Under the pieces are notes generated by a model, which saw nothing but the letters and a program-made list of their open reading frames with translations, was not told the DNA's origin and searched no databases. Shown piece by piece: positions 7,521 through 17,467 of a stretch of 64,000 nt of DNA (positions are counted from its first letter, which is position 1; the number at the start of each line of letters is the position of its first letter). The position numbers and the translations under genes were made by a program. Source of the stretch: Nocardia sp. NBC_01327 (GTDB lineage: Bacteria; Actinomycetota; Actinomycetes; Mycobacteriales; Mycobacteriaceae); the NCBI RefSeq assembly GCF_035958815.1, contig NZ_CP108383.1, positions 3,596,001 through 3,660,000 on the forward strand. Direction: 5' to 3'.

Positions 7521-8961
7521 ATGAGAAGCATGCAAACGGCATTGGACTCCGGAACGGAGCAGGCGGTGCGCAGCCGCTACCGGGTGTTGGCGCTGGCGTG
7601 CGCCGCCATGTTCATCACGGTGGTCGACCTGACGATCGTCAATGTGTCGCTGCCGAGGATGGCCCTGGACCTCGGGCTCGGTGAGGACGCCCTGCAGTGG
7701 GTCGTCATCGGGTACAGCGTGCCGTTCGGCGGCCTGCTGCTGCTGGCCGGGCGGGTCGGCGACATGCTCGGGCGGCGGCGCGTCCTCCTGGCCGGCCTGA
7801 TGATCTTCACGCTGGCGTCGCTGCTCGCCGGATTATCCACCAGCACAACGATGTTGATCGCATCCCGTGCGGCTCAGGGGGTCGGGGCAGCACTGATCGC
7901 GCCGTCGGCGCTCGCGGTCGTCGCGGACACCTTCCCGGAGGGAAGGGAACGCAACGGCGCTCTCGGAATCTATGGCGCGCTCGGCGGCGCGGCCGCCTCG
8001 GTGGGCGTGCTGGCCGGCGGCTTCCTGACCGATGGTCCCGGCTGGCAGTGGGTCTTCTTCGTCAATGTGCCGATCGGCGCGGTGCTGGTGGCGGCCACCG
8101 TGGTGTTGCTGCGCGGCCACCGAATCGTCCGTCGCGGAGCCAGTTTCGAGCCGCGCAGCGCCCTGGCGGTGACGGGCGGATCGATGCTGGGCCTGTATGC
8201 GCTGAACCGGGGCGTGGTGGACGGGTGGACCTCGGCGACAACACTCGCGCTCGCCGCTGCGGCGATCGCGACACTGATGGTGTTCGTCTGGTCGGAATCG
8301 CGCAGCCGAAGTCCGCTCATCCCACCGTCGCTGCTGGCGAACCGGCCGGTAGTGCAGGCGAATCTGGCGGCGGCCACCGGTTACGGCAGCTTCTTCGCCT
8401 TCATCTTCCTGACGACCCTGCTGATGCAGCAGCAACTGCACTACTCACCGACGAAGACCGGCGTGGTGTGGCTGCTGACCTCGGGCACCGGATTCGTATT
8501 CGCGGGCCTGACCGGCGCAGTCCTGGCAAAACGCTTCGGTCCCCGCCGGTTGATCGGGCTGGCGTCGATATTGATGGTGGTCAGCGCCCTGGGGCTGATG
8601 GTCATTCCGCAGCATCCGCATTTCGCCGTTTCCCTACTGCCCACGTTGGTGATCGCCGGTGTGGCCGTCGGCCTGTTCGCGCCGTCGGTGCAGATCGCGG
8701 CCCTCACCGAGGTGTCCGATACCGATTTCGGTGCGGCTTCGGGTCTCATGGAGACCTCGCGCGAGTTCGGTGGTTCGGTGGTGATCGCCTCGGCGTCCAC
8801 CGTCCTGTTGGGCGCGCACGCCGACTTCCTGCACGGCGTGCACGGCGGATATGCGGTCATCGCCGTCGCCGCGGCTCTGGGCGTCATTGTCGCCATCCCG
8901 CGCCCACGGCAGCGCCGACCTCGGACACAGCGTGCGGCTACGACCACAATGGGAGGCAGCC

Positions 8962-8978
<17 letters not shown>
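7521..8978 (+). CDS. MFS drug:H+ antiporter, DHA2 (EmrB/QacA) type, 14 helices
   Basis: An integral membrane exporter of about 485 residues. It shows motif A (GRVGDMLGRRR) after helix 2, motif D1-like VVDLTIVNVSLPRM in helix 1, motif C in helix 5 (LGGAAASVGVLAGG), and 14 predicted helices. An alternative ATG at 7506 overlaps the preceding stop and would add MRGEE. The last 17 bases overlap the start of the sigma factor gene, giving a three-gene unit (ABM-like, MFS, sigma). The substrate is unknown. Confidence 0.88.
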
Positions 8979-9926
<948 letters not shown>

Positions 9927-9936
<10 letters not shown>

Positions 9937-10976
9937 CCATGCGATAGGTCGTCGGGGTCGGTCCAGATTGCCATCGGGACCGTCTCCGCGCTGCGTCCGG
10001 CCGAATCCAGCACGCGCCCCATGCGTTTGATGAAACGCAGCACGATCGATGTGCCGAGGATCGTCAGTCGCGGTGCCTCGGCCGAGAGCCGCGACTCGAC
10101 CACGAGCACCTCGTGCATGGTCTGCAGTGAGAATCCGACGGCGAGATTCGGCTCGCCGCCGGAGACCCGCATGCACACGCGGGCCCCCGGCACTCGGAGC
10201 AACGCCTCGACGGTCGCCCGGTCGTTCGGATCGGCCCGCGCCCACAGCCACATGCCCACCGGCCAGCTCGACAGCGACAGAGCCAGATCGCAGCGCAGCA
10301 CCAGCTGCCCGTCGGTGATCATACGGTCGAGCCGTCGGCGAATTGTGCTGATACTCAGGCAGGTTTCGTTCGCCAGCTCGGCCAGCGGGGTGCGGCCATC
10401 CTGCCCCAATCGGAGGATCAGGGTGCGATCGACGGCATCGAGCGGCCGTGTCGGCGGTGGGCGCACGGGCCACGGCCGCACACCGTCCATCAGACGGGAC
10501 CGCTGCGCGGCGTCCAGTGCGTTCAGCTGCCATTGGTCGCCCATCCGGTACACCCGCGTCACCAGCATCGTGCTGGTCGCGGCCACCCCGGGCACCGCCG
10601 ACAGCGATTCCAGCAACAGCCGCGAGAGTGCCACCAGCCCAGGCACATTGATCAGCAGCGAGAGATCGTGATCGCCGCTGATGTGCTCGACACTGAGGAC
10701 GTGCGGCCAGCGGGCCAGCCGCTGCGCGGTGGCGTTCACCGCCCCGTTGGCGCAGCTGACCAGGACGATGGCCTGACAGGCGTCCGGCACACCGGTGGCG
10801 CGGCCGCCGACCCAGGCCGCCCTGGCGGCGCTGAGCCGTTGCCAGCGCCGCGCCACCGTGACGGGGTCGACGTCCAGCGCCGCGCCGATTCGTTGCCAGG
10901 TGGCACGCGGAGCGATCTCGAGGCAGTTGATCAGCATCAGATCCAGCTCGTCCAGCGTGCTGGCAGAATCCTGCAT
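9927..10976 (-). CDS. Two-domain Lrp/AsnC family regulator
   Basis: A 349-residue regulator with two AsnC-type halves. The first HTH is in LDELDLMLINCLEIAPRATW to about residue 50. The second is near 185-225 (LDAVDRTLILRLGQDG, SISTIRRRLDRM). Each is followed by a ferredoxin-like ligand domain. I chose ATG 10976. The longer frame to 11210 would cover the divergent promoter and coding DNA of the M20 gene. By position it probably controls the divergent amidohydrolase and MHS symporter in response to an amino acid or N-acyl amino acid. Confidence 0.85.
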
Positions 10977-10991
10977 CCCCACCCCGATTCC

Positions 10992-11023
10992 TCGAAGATC
11001 CTGCGGATTTACGCATTCTTCGA
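10992..11023. promoter_or_regulatory. Dyad TCGAAGA-N18-TCTTCGA in divergent promoter
   Basis: A perfect 7-base inverted repeat with 18 bases between arms. It lies in the 95-base gap between the AsnC-type regulator and the M20 amidohydrolase. The arm centres are about 25 bases apart, that is roughly 2.4 helical turns, which would suit an AsnC-type multimer. This is the best operator candidate for the regulator next to it. Confidence 0.5.
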
Positions 11024-11071
11024 CAGGCCTCGCCATCCTGTCACGATTCCGCATCTCAGGAGGACTCGGCA

Positions 11072-12292
11072 ATGCGAACATCACAGAAAAGGCTTGTGCT
11101 CCACCATGATCTGGTCCGGCTGCGCCGCGAGCTGCATGCCGACCCGGAGGTCGGACTGCGATTGCCCCGCACCAGGCAGCGGGTGCTCGACGCGCTCGCC
11201 GGGCTGCCACTCGAGATCACCCTCGGCCGCGATATCGGATCGGTGACCGCCGTGCTCCGCGGCGGCCGGCCGGGACCCTCGGTACTGCTGCGGGGCGATA
11301 TGGACGCACTGCCCGTGGCGGAACGCACCGGGCTCGACTACGCCTCGGGCAATGGCGCGATGCATGCCTGCGGGCACGATCTGCACACCGCGATGCTGGT
11401 CGGCGCCGCCCGGCTGCTCAGTGCGCGACGGCATGGGCTCACCGGCGATGTGGTCTTCATGTTCCAACCCGGCGAAGAGGGCGAGGACGGCGCGGCGAAG
11501 ATGATCGCCGAGGGCGCGCTGGAGGCGGCCGGGTCGCTCCCGGTGGCGGCCTATGCGATGCACGTCATGTCGGCGCGATTCCCGCACGGCATCTTCACCA
11601 CCCGCAGGGGACCCCTGATGGCAGGCGCCGACCTGCTGTCGGTGACCGTGCACGGCACCGGCGGGCACGGCTCGGCCCCGCACCTGGTCCGGGATCCGAT
11701 CCCCGCCGCGGCGGCCGTGGTCGGTGCGCTGCCGGGTCTTCTCACCCGGACCGTCGACCCGGCCGATACGGCGGTGCTCACCATCGGAAGCATGCACGCG
11801 GGCGCCGCCGGGAACGTCATTCCGGAGCGCGCTGAACTGCTCGGCACGCTGCGCTGGCACGATGTGCGCACCCGCGACGCGCTGCGGGAGGGTTTCTCCG
11901 AAGTGTGCCGCGCGATCGCCCGAGCACACGGTGTGACCGCGGATCCGGGTGTGGTCGAGTACCTGGACGTGACGGCCAATGACCCGGACGAGGCCGATTT
12001 CGTCGCGAGGGTGGCGGCCGAGGTGCACGGGGCGCAGCGGTATCGCGATCTGCCGCAACCACTCTGCGCCGGAGAGGACTTCTGCCGGGTCCTCGACCGG
12101 GTACCGGGAGCGATGATCCTGCTCGGTGCGTGCCCACCGGAACGAGATCCCGCCCACGCCTTCGACAATCATTCGCCCTACGCGGTTTTCGACGATTCGG
12201 TGCTCACCGACGGCGCGCTGCTGCATGCCGAGATCGCCGCCCGCAGACTGGCCGCCGCCGCTCGGCTGACCGCCGACGCCCACACCGCATAG
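11072..12292 (+). CDS. M20 family metallo-amidohydrolase (hippurate hydrolase-like)
   Basis: A cytoplasmic zinc or manganese hydrolase of 406 residues that cleaves N-acyl amino acids or related amides. M20D hallmarks are RGDMDALP (about 74-81), HACGHDLH (about 96-103), the catalytic PGEEGEDG (about 135), a lid domain with HGTGGHGS, and CAGEDFC near residue 338. It is divergent from the AsnC-type regulator and eight bases upstream of the MHS symporter. The natural reading is a regulator, importer and hydrolase set for an acylated amino acid. Confidence 0.88.
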   Translation: MRTSQKRLVLHHDLVRLRRELHADPEVGLRLPRTRQRVLDALAGLPLEITLGRDIGSVTAVLRGGRPGPSVLLRGDMDALPVAERTGLDYASGNGAMHACGHDLHTAMLVGAARLLSARRHGLTGDVVFMFQPGEEGEDGAAKMIAEGALEAAGSLPVAAYAMHVMSARFPHGIFTTRRGPLMAGADLLSVTVHGTGGHGSAPHLVRDPIPAAAAVVGALPGLLTRTVDPADTAVLTIGSMHAGAAGNVIPERAELLGTLRWHDVRTRDALREGFSEVCRAIARAHGVTADPGVVEYLDVTANDPDEADFVARVAAEVHGAQRYRDLPQPLCAGEDFCRVLDRVPGAMILLGACPPERDPAHAFDNHSPYAVFDDSVLTDGALLHAEIAARRLAAAARLTADAHTA

Positions 12293-12299
12293 GCCGCTC

Positions 12300-13619
12300 A
12301 TGTCCGATATCAGCTCCGCCCCGCAACCCGTCCGCACGCTTCCGCTCATCCAATCCAGTTCCGCCGCAAGCGATGCGGTCTCTCGACCATGGCGCACTCT
12401 CGCCTCGACCGGTGTCGGCAATGCGCTCGAATGGTACGACTGGGCGATCTTCGGAACCTTCTCACCGTTTTTCGCCCACGCGTTCTTCCCCTCCAGAACC
12501 GGCACCCTGGCCTTGCTGTCGGCGTTGGTCGTCTTCGCCGTCGGGTTTGTCATCCGGCCGGTCGGCAGCCTGGTGTTCGGCTGGTACGCCGATCGGCGGG
12601 GGCGCCGCCCGGCGCTGGTCGGGGCGATCGCGCTCGCCGCCGCCGGTAGCCTGCTGATCGGTATCGCGCCCGCCCATGCCGCGATCGGCGTGGCGGCCCC
12701 GGTCCTGCTCGTCCTCGCGCGGCTGGCGCAGGGCCTCGGGCACGGTGGCGAAATGCCTGCCGTGCAAACCTATCTCGCCGAATCCGCACCGCCGGGTCGG
12801 CGGGGCCGCTGGGCCAGCTTCGTCTATGTGTCGGGGACGACCGGGATCGTGGCGGCGACGGTTCTCGGCGCCGTGCTGTCGGGTCTGCTGAGCAAGGCGC
12901 AGATGGAGTCCTGGGGCTGGCGACTGCCGTTCGTATTGGGCGGCGTGGTGGGCATCTACACGCTGGTGATGCGATTGCGACTGCCGGAAACCCGCGTCAT
13001 CGCGCGCACCGGCGCGGGTGGCCGGCTCCTGCGGGGCCTGTGGCAGCAGCGCGCCGGGTGCGCCCGAGCATTCGGGCTGACCATCGGCGGTACCGTCGCC
13101 TTCTATCTCTGGGTGATCGGCACACCGGCGCAAGCCGTTGCCGCACACCGGATTCCGGCATCTCAGGTGCTGTGGATCAGCGTACTGGCCTCGGTGTTCC
13201 TCATCGCGCTGCTGCCGCTGTGCGGTATCGCGTCGGATCGAATAGGCCGGCGCCCATTGCTGCTGCTGTCGTTCCTCGGCACCGCGGTCGTGGTCTTCCC
13301 CGCGATGGCGCTGCTACGCGGGGGTGCCTGGTCCATGGCCGTCGCACTGTTTCTCGCAATGGCGTTCCTGGCCCCGTTCGCGGCGGTCGTTCCGGCGGTA
13401 TACGCGGAACTGTTCCCGGCCGGGATGCGCGCCACCGGAAGCGGTTTCGGCGCGGCGCTCGCAACCGCCGTCTTCGGCGGCACCGCGCCCTATCTGCAAA
13501 CCTGGTTGACCACCTCGGGCCGCACCAACCTCTTCGCCGGATACGTGCTCGTCCTCATGCTGATCAGCGCGGCGGTGGCGGCGTGGACACCGGAGACCGC
13601 CGATGCGCCGCTCGACTGA
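12300..13619 (+). CDS. MFS transporter, metabolite:H+ symporter (MHS) family
   Basis: A 12-helix inner-membrane importer of 439 residues. The N-terminal GNALEWYDWAIFGTFSPFFA and the loop motif GWYADRRGRRPAL are diagnostic of the KgtP/ProP/ShiA group, which imports organic acids and amino-acid-like solutes with protons. ATG 12300 lies eight bases after the amidohydrolase stop, so the two genes form an operon. The substrate is likely the amidohydrolase substrate (inference). Confidence 0.87.
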   Translation: MSDISSAPQPVRTLPLIQSSSAASDAVSRPWRTLASTGVGNALEWYDWAIFGTFSPFFAHAFFPSRTGTLALLSALVVFAVGFVIRPVGSLVFGWYADRRGRRPALVGAIALAAAGSLLIGIAPAHAAIGVAAPVLLVLARLAQGLGHGGEMPAVQTYLAESAPPGRRGRWASFVYVSGTTGIVAATVLGAVLSGLLSKAQMESWGWRLPFVLGGVVGIYTLVMRLRLPETRVIARTGAGGRLLRGLWQQRAGCARAFGLTIGGTVAFYLWVIGTPAQAVAAHRIPASQVLWISVLASVFLIALLPLCGIASDRIGRRPLLLLSFLGTAVVVFPAMALLRGGAWSMAVALFLAMAFLAPFAAVVPAVYAELFPAGMRATGSGFGAALATAVFGGTAPYLQTWLTTSGRTNLFAGYVLVLMLISAAVAAWTPETADAPLD

Positions 13620-13826
13620 CCGGATGGGATCAGAATTCGGGCTCCGAGCAGGGGAAATGGGGCGGCGGCCGAAAAATTTTGTTTCGCGAAGCAAGCGATG
13701 GCTACCCCTGGAGAACGCGGTGGTGCCTTCGAACACCGATGACGACCGTGTCGGAGGCTGCCCCGCGGAACCGGAGTTTGCCGATTACCTGGCTGACTTT
13801 CACGACAGCGGGAAGGAACCAGACTT

Positions 13827-14126
13827 ATGTTGACGCTCACCCCCACTGCCATCGAGGTGGTTCGCACTCTCACGCATGCGGAGGGCATGCCGGAGGAGGC
13901 CGGACTGCGAATCTTCACGGCGGACGACTCCGCCACGCTGCAGCTTGCCGTCGCTCCGGTGCCGGCCGAGCAGGATCAGGTCGTGACCGCCGAGGGATCG
14001 CGAGTGTTCCTGGATCAGCAGGCCGCCGCATTCTTGGACGACAAGGTCCTCGATACCGGTCAGGACCCCAATGGTGAAGGCGGCTTCGTCATTTCCCAGC
14101 AGGGCCAGGGCGTCTCGGGCATCTGA
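13827..14126 (+). CDS. IscA/HesB-like protein without cysteines
   Basis: A 99-residue protein with the start of the A-type carrier fold (LTPTAIEVVRTLTHAEGMPEEAGLRI) and the later strand and loop VFLDQQAAAFLDDKVLD. The three cysteines that bind Fe-S in IscA/HesB are all missing: the protein contains no cysteine. Such degenerate HesB-like proteins are common in Actinobacteria and their role is unclear. It stands alone, with a 200-base non-coding stretch upstream and a strong terminator directly after. Confidence 0.75.
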   Translation: MLTLTPTAIEVVRTLTHAEGMPEEAGLRIFTADDSATLQLAVAPVPAEQDQVVTAEGSRVFLDQQAAAFLDDKVLDTGQDPNGEGGFVISQQGQGVSGI

Positions 14127-14131
14127 CATTC

Positions 14132-14170
14132 GACCTCCTGCTCCCGCTCGTATGCGGTGAGCAGGAGGTC
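14132..14170. terminator. Bidirectional terminator hairpin
   Basis: The arms GACCTCCTGCTC and GAGCAGGAGGTC pair perfectly and are extended by CGC/GCG inside a TCGTAT loop. It lies five bases after the HesB-like stop and 25 bases past the end of the leftward response regulator, so it can end both transcripts. Confidence 0.8.
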
Positions 14171-14195
14171 CAGCCAACGGATTCAGAGGATTCCG

Positions 14196-14831
14196 TCAGG
14201 GCAGCAGGCGCTGTTCCTTCGCCACCGCTACGGCGGCGGCGCGGGTGTCGACGGCGAGTTTGTCGTAGATGCGCCCGAGGTGGGTTTTCACGGTGGCCTC
14301 GCTGATGTGCAGGGCGCGAGCGATATCGCGATTGCCCAGGCCGCGCGCGAGTTGGGCGAGAATGTCCAATTCGCGGGCGGTGAGGGTGGGCCGCGGGTTG
14401 CGCAGGTGCGCCATGACACGGTGGGCCACCGGTGGCGAGAGTGTCGTACGGCCTTGGGCGGCAGCCTGAATCGCGGTGAACAGTTCCTCGGGGCTTTCGG
14501 CTTTGAGGAGGTAGCCGGTGGCGCCGGCGGCGATGGCGCGGGTGATGTCGGCGTCGGTGTCATAGGTGGTCAGAACGAGGACACGGGGTGTGGGAGCGGG
14601 GAGTTCGGTGATTCGGCGGGTGGCTTCCGCGCCGTCCATATCCGCGCCGAGTTGCAGGTCCATGAGGACCACGTCGGGGCGCAGGCGATCGGCCAGTGTG
14701 ACCGCCTGCGCGCCGCTGCCCGCTTCGCCGATCACCTCGATGCCCGGCGTGCTCGAGAGCAGCGCCAGCAGCCCCGCGCGCACCACCGCGTGGTCATCGC
14801 AGATGAGCAGGCGCACAGGGGAATCCGTCAT
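14196..14831 (-). CDS. NarL/FixJ-type response regulator
   Basis: A 211-residue DNA-binding response regulator. The receiver domain (1-120) has the acidic pair DD12-13, phospho-acceptor Asp58 (VVLMDLQ) and a conserved Thr/Lys pattern (VLVLTTYD, GYLLKAE). The C-terminal LuxR HTH (about 145-205) reads LTARELDILAQLARGLGNRD, then ISEATVKTHLGRIYDKL. Its ATG overlaps the histidine kinase stop (ATGA), so the pair is translationally coupled. Its position beside an HbpS-like gene suggests a SenR-like role in redox or haem response. Confidence 0.92.
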   Translation of the reverse strand: MTDSPVRLLICDDHAVVRAGLLALLSSTPGIEVIGEAGSGAQAVTLADRLRPDVVLMDLQLGADMDGAEATRRITELPAPTPRVLVLTTYDTDADITRAIAAGATGYLLKAESPEELFTAIQAAAQGRTTLSPPVAHRVMAHLRNPRPTLTARELDILAQLARGLGNRDIARALHISEATVKTHLGRIYDKLAVDTRAAAVAVAKEQRLLP

Positions 14832-15928
14832 CTCGTCTCCAGGGGGATGGCGGCGGAGAGCACTGTGCCCTCGCCCAGCGCGGATTCAATGGTCAGGGTG
14901 CCGCCGAACTGCCGCAGGCGGGCGCGCACGGCGGGGAGCCCGTGACCTCGCTCGGCGGCGGCGACGGCGGGGCGCTCGGGGTCGAAACCGCAACCGTCGT
15001 CGGCAATATCGAGGGCGACCTGATCGCCCAGGTAGGTCAGCGTGATCGTGGCGGTGGTGGCGCGCGCATGCTCCCGCACATTCGCCAACGCGCCCTGGGC
15101 AATGCGCAATAGCGTCGATTCCACGCGCGCGGGCAGGTCGGCCGGGACGCCGTCGGACTGGAAACTCACCGTGAGGGCATCACTACTCTCACGCCCAGCC
15201 AGGGTGCGCAAAGCCGCAGTGAGCGAACCGTTTTCGGCCAATTCCGCGGGCGCGAGATCGTGCACGAACCGCCGGGCCTCCGCGAGATTCCGGTCGGCGA
15301 TCTCGGCCGCGGTGCCCACATGTTCCCGGGCCCGGGCCGGATCGTCCGCCCACACCCGCTCGGCGGCCTGCAGCAGCATCCGCTGACTCGAAAGCCCCTG
15401 TGCCAGCGTGTCATGGATCTCCATGGCCAGCCGCTGGCGCTCCGCCAGCATCCCCGCACGCCGTTCGAGCGCCGCCTCACGATCGGTCTGCCGTTGCATG
15501 TGCACGAAAACCGCGGTGGCGACGGCGGCCACCGCGGGCGGCGCCAAGAGCACATTCGGATCCAGCCAGCCCGCCAAACGCACCTGGGTGACCACCACCA
15601 GCCCGGTCAGCAGCACCACCAATCCCAATGCCACGCGTAGCGGCAGCATGCGCAGGGCGAGATACAGCAGTGGTACCGCACACCAGGCGAAGCTCGGACC
15701 GAGGATCACCAGGACCGCCCAGACCGCGACCACCGGAACGAACCACACCGTGCGCCGGGAGCCCAGGACGTACAGCACGGCCAATCCGAGGGAGAGCGCG
15801 ATCACCCACGGGGCGCGCGGCGTTTCGTGGTGCCGGATGAGAAAGCGGGCCAGCGAGGCCGCCAGCAAGATGTAGAAGGCAGCGTCCATGATCAGGCCGA
15901 GGCGGCGCGAATCGGCGCTGGGTGCCAC
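14828..15928 (-). CDS. NarL-type sensor histidine kinase (SenS-like)
   Basis: A membrane kinase of 366 residues. The N-terminal 130 residues contain five to six hydrophobic helices with almost no extracytoplasmic domain. The HisKA_3 region has the phospho-acceptor histidine in MEIHDTLAQGLSSQ, and the HATPase_c domain has DIADDGCGFDP and RGHGLPAVRARLRQFGG. I chose GTG 15928 because AGGAGGT lies six bases upstream. An in-frame TTG at 15964 has no such site. It is divergent from the HbpS-like gene at 16145, matching the HbpS-SenS-SenR arrangement known from Streptomyces. Confidence 0.9.
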   Translation of the reverse strand: MAPSADSRRLGLIMDAAFYILLAASLARFLIRHHETPRAPWVIALSLGLAVLYVLGSRRTVWFVPVVAVWAVLVILGPSFAWCAVPLLYLALRMLPLRVALGLVVLLTGLVVVTQVRLAGWLDPNVLLAPPAVAAVATAVFVHMQRQTDREAALERRAGMLAERQRLAMEIHDTLAQGLSSQRMLLQAAERVWADDPARAREHVGTAAEIADRNLAEARRFVHDLAPAELAENGSLTAALRTLAGRESSDALTVSFQSDGVPADLPARVESTLLRIAQGALANVREHARATTATITLTYLGDQVALDIADDGCGFDPERPAVAAAERGHGLPAVRARLRQFGGTLTIESALGEGTVLSAAIPLETR

Positions 15929-16144
15929 TTCGGTACCTCCTCGGATCGATGGCGAACTGGGCAAACAGTGTCATTGTGCCTGGCGCGGGTGGGTGTGCGG
16001 GTCAACCGATCGGCTGATACCTGGGTCGGCCGGGTGGGGCGCGGACACTGGCCGGGACGTCGATGGCAGGTGCGGCGCGGGCTCGCAGGATGGATCGGGA
16101 ACGGGCCGATCGGCCCGAACCGAGCGCGATCGTGAGGAAATGGC

Positions 16145-16708
16145 ATGAGCGACAAGCAGGTATCCACCCGTACTCGAATTCTCATCGGCGGGGTGGCGGC
16201 AGTGGCGGTGACCGCGGGAGTCGTCGGCGTGGTGGCGTCCACTGCGGACAGCACCGAGCCCGGAACCACGTCGCCCGTCGTCGCGGACGCGGCGGAGGGA
16301 AATCTGCAGCAGAGTACGCATCTCACCGTGGCGGCTGCCACCAAAGCCGCGCAGGCGGCGCTGGATGCGGCGCGGCAGGAGAATCAGCGCGTCAGCGTGG
16401 CCGTGGTGGATCGCGACGGCAACACCATCGTGGTGCTGCGCGGGGACGGTGCGGGACCGCAGTCGTTCGATTCGGCTCGGGAGAAGGCATTTACGGCGGT
16501 GTCGTGGAATGCGCCCACCTCCAAGCTGGTGGAGCGGTTGTCGTCCGCGCCGCAACTGGCGGATATTCCGGGGACATTGTTCCTGGCCGGCGGCGCACCG
16601 GTGGTCGCCAAGGGCGCGCCGGTCGCCGGTATCGGTGTGGCGGGCGCGCCGAGTGGCGATCAGGACGAGAAGTTCGCGCAGGCGGGCGCGGCGGTACTCG
16701 GTCGCTGA
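16145..16708 (+). CDS. HbpS/GlcG-like (DUF336) exported haem-binding-type protein
   Basis: A 187-residue protein with an N-terminal membrane or signal segment (TRILIGGVAAVAVTAGVVGV, residues about 10-30) and a DUF336 domain from about 60. Characteristic stretches are AAQAALDAARQ, VAVVDRDGNTIVVLRGDG, a DSAREKAFTAVSWN motif and a FLAGGAPVVAKGAPVAGIGV core. The family includes Streptomyces HbpS, which binds haem outside the cell and signals to the SenS kinase. The gene is divergent from a SenS/SenR-like pair. Its last 49 bases overlap the convergent gene at 16660. Confidence 0.85.
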   Translation: MSDKQVSTRTRILIGGVAAVAVTAGVVGVVASTADSTEPGTTSPVVADAAEGNLQQSTHLTVAAATKAAQAALDAARQENQRVSVAVVDRDGNTIVVLRGDGAGPQSFDSAREKAFTAVSWNAPTSKLVERLSSAPQLADIPGTLFLAGGAPVVAKGAPVAGIGVAGAPSGDQDEKFAQAGAAVLGR

Positions 16709-17325
16709 ATCCGGACGCCGAAGGCGATCAGATACAGCAGGCCGGGGAAGGCGGCGACGCGCTCCCACAATCCGAACTGCGCGGGTCCGCCGATCTTGGC
16801 CAGCATGAAGCCGATTCCCACGATCGCTGTCGTCCCCAAGGCTAATCCCAAGGCCCCGAGGCGGTTCCGGTCTGCTCGCCACAGCACCGCACCGATCAGG
16901 AATGTCCCGGCGGCGAGACTGCCGATCGCGATTGTCGCGCCCAGCACGTGCATGGTCTTGGCGGTGTCCTCGGGATTGAATGCGACCAGGCACAGGCCGA
17001 TTCCCGCGAGGAAGACCAATCCCAGACCCAGCACGCCGATGCGACTCGGCGGCAGCGCGGGTTTCACGAGTGCTGCACCCACGCACATACACACCCCGGC
17101 GATCGTCCACGAGATATTGGTCGCGACGTGCCATGGCGAGCACACCCACGTATCGAGTTGATCGGAACGATGGCATGTCGCGGCACCAAGATCGCTGATC
17201 GCATTGCGCGACCAGCTGTACGGGGTGGTCCATCGACTCTGCGAGACGACCAGCATGACGAAGTACTGCGCCACCAGGATCCACGCGATACCGCCGATCG
17301 CTACCTGACGTGTTCGAGCATTCAA
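16660..17325 (-). CDS. DUF998-like multi-helix membrane protein
   Basis: A predicted inner-membrane protein of 221 residues with six hydrophobic helices. The family-like N-terminal pattern is IGGIAWILVAQYFVMLV, then TPYSWSRNAISDLGA and CSPWHVATNISWTIAG. The function of DUF998 proteins is unknown. I chose TTG 17325, which has GGAGG four bases upstream. An in-frame upstream start at 17400 would add a hydrophilic 25 residues. The 3' end overlaps the HbpS-like gene in the opposite direction. Confidence 0.7.
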   Translation of the reverse strand: MNARTRQVAIGGIAWILVAQYFVMLVVSQSRWTTPYSWSRNAISDLGAATCHRSDQLDTWVCSPWHVATNISWTIAGVCMCVGAALVKPALPPSRIGVLGLGLVFLAGIGLCLVAFNPEDTAKTMHVLGATIAIGSLAAGTFLIGAVLWRADRNRLGALGLALGTTAIVGIGFMLAKIGGPAQFGLWERVAAFPGLLYLIAFGVRIQRPSTAAPACANFSS

Positions 17326-17467
17326 GGCTCCTCCGTGGTTGTCGGTGTCGTCGCGGCCTGTGCGCGCCCCGTTGCGCCTCGGCATCCAGTAGCTGATCAT
17401 TTGCCTTCAGTGCGCGGCGGATTGCGGTGCCGACGCAATCATCCCGTGCAAACTCCCGGAGGCGTGC

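Noticed and set aside
13620..13826. Possible small gene or riboswitch before the HesB-like protein
   Set aside because: No ribosome site with a plausible frame and no conserved RNA pattern recognised; probably just a promoter region.
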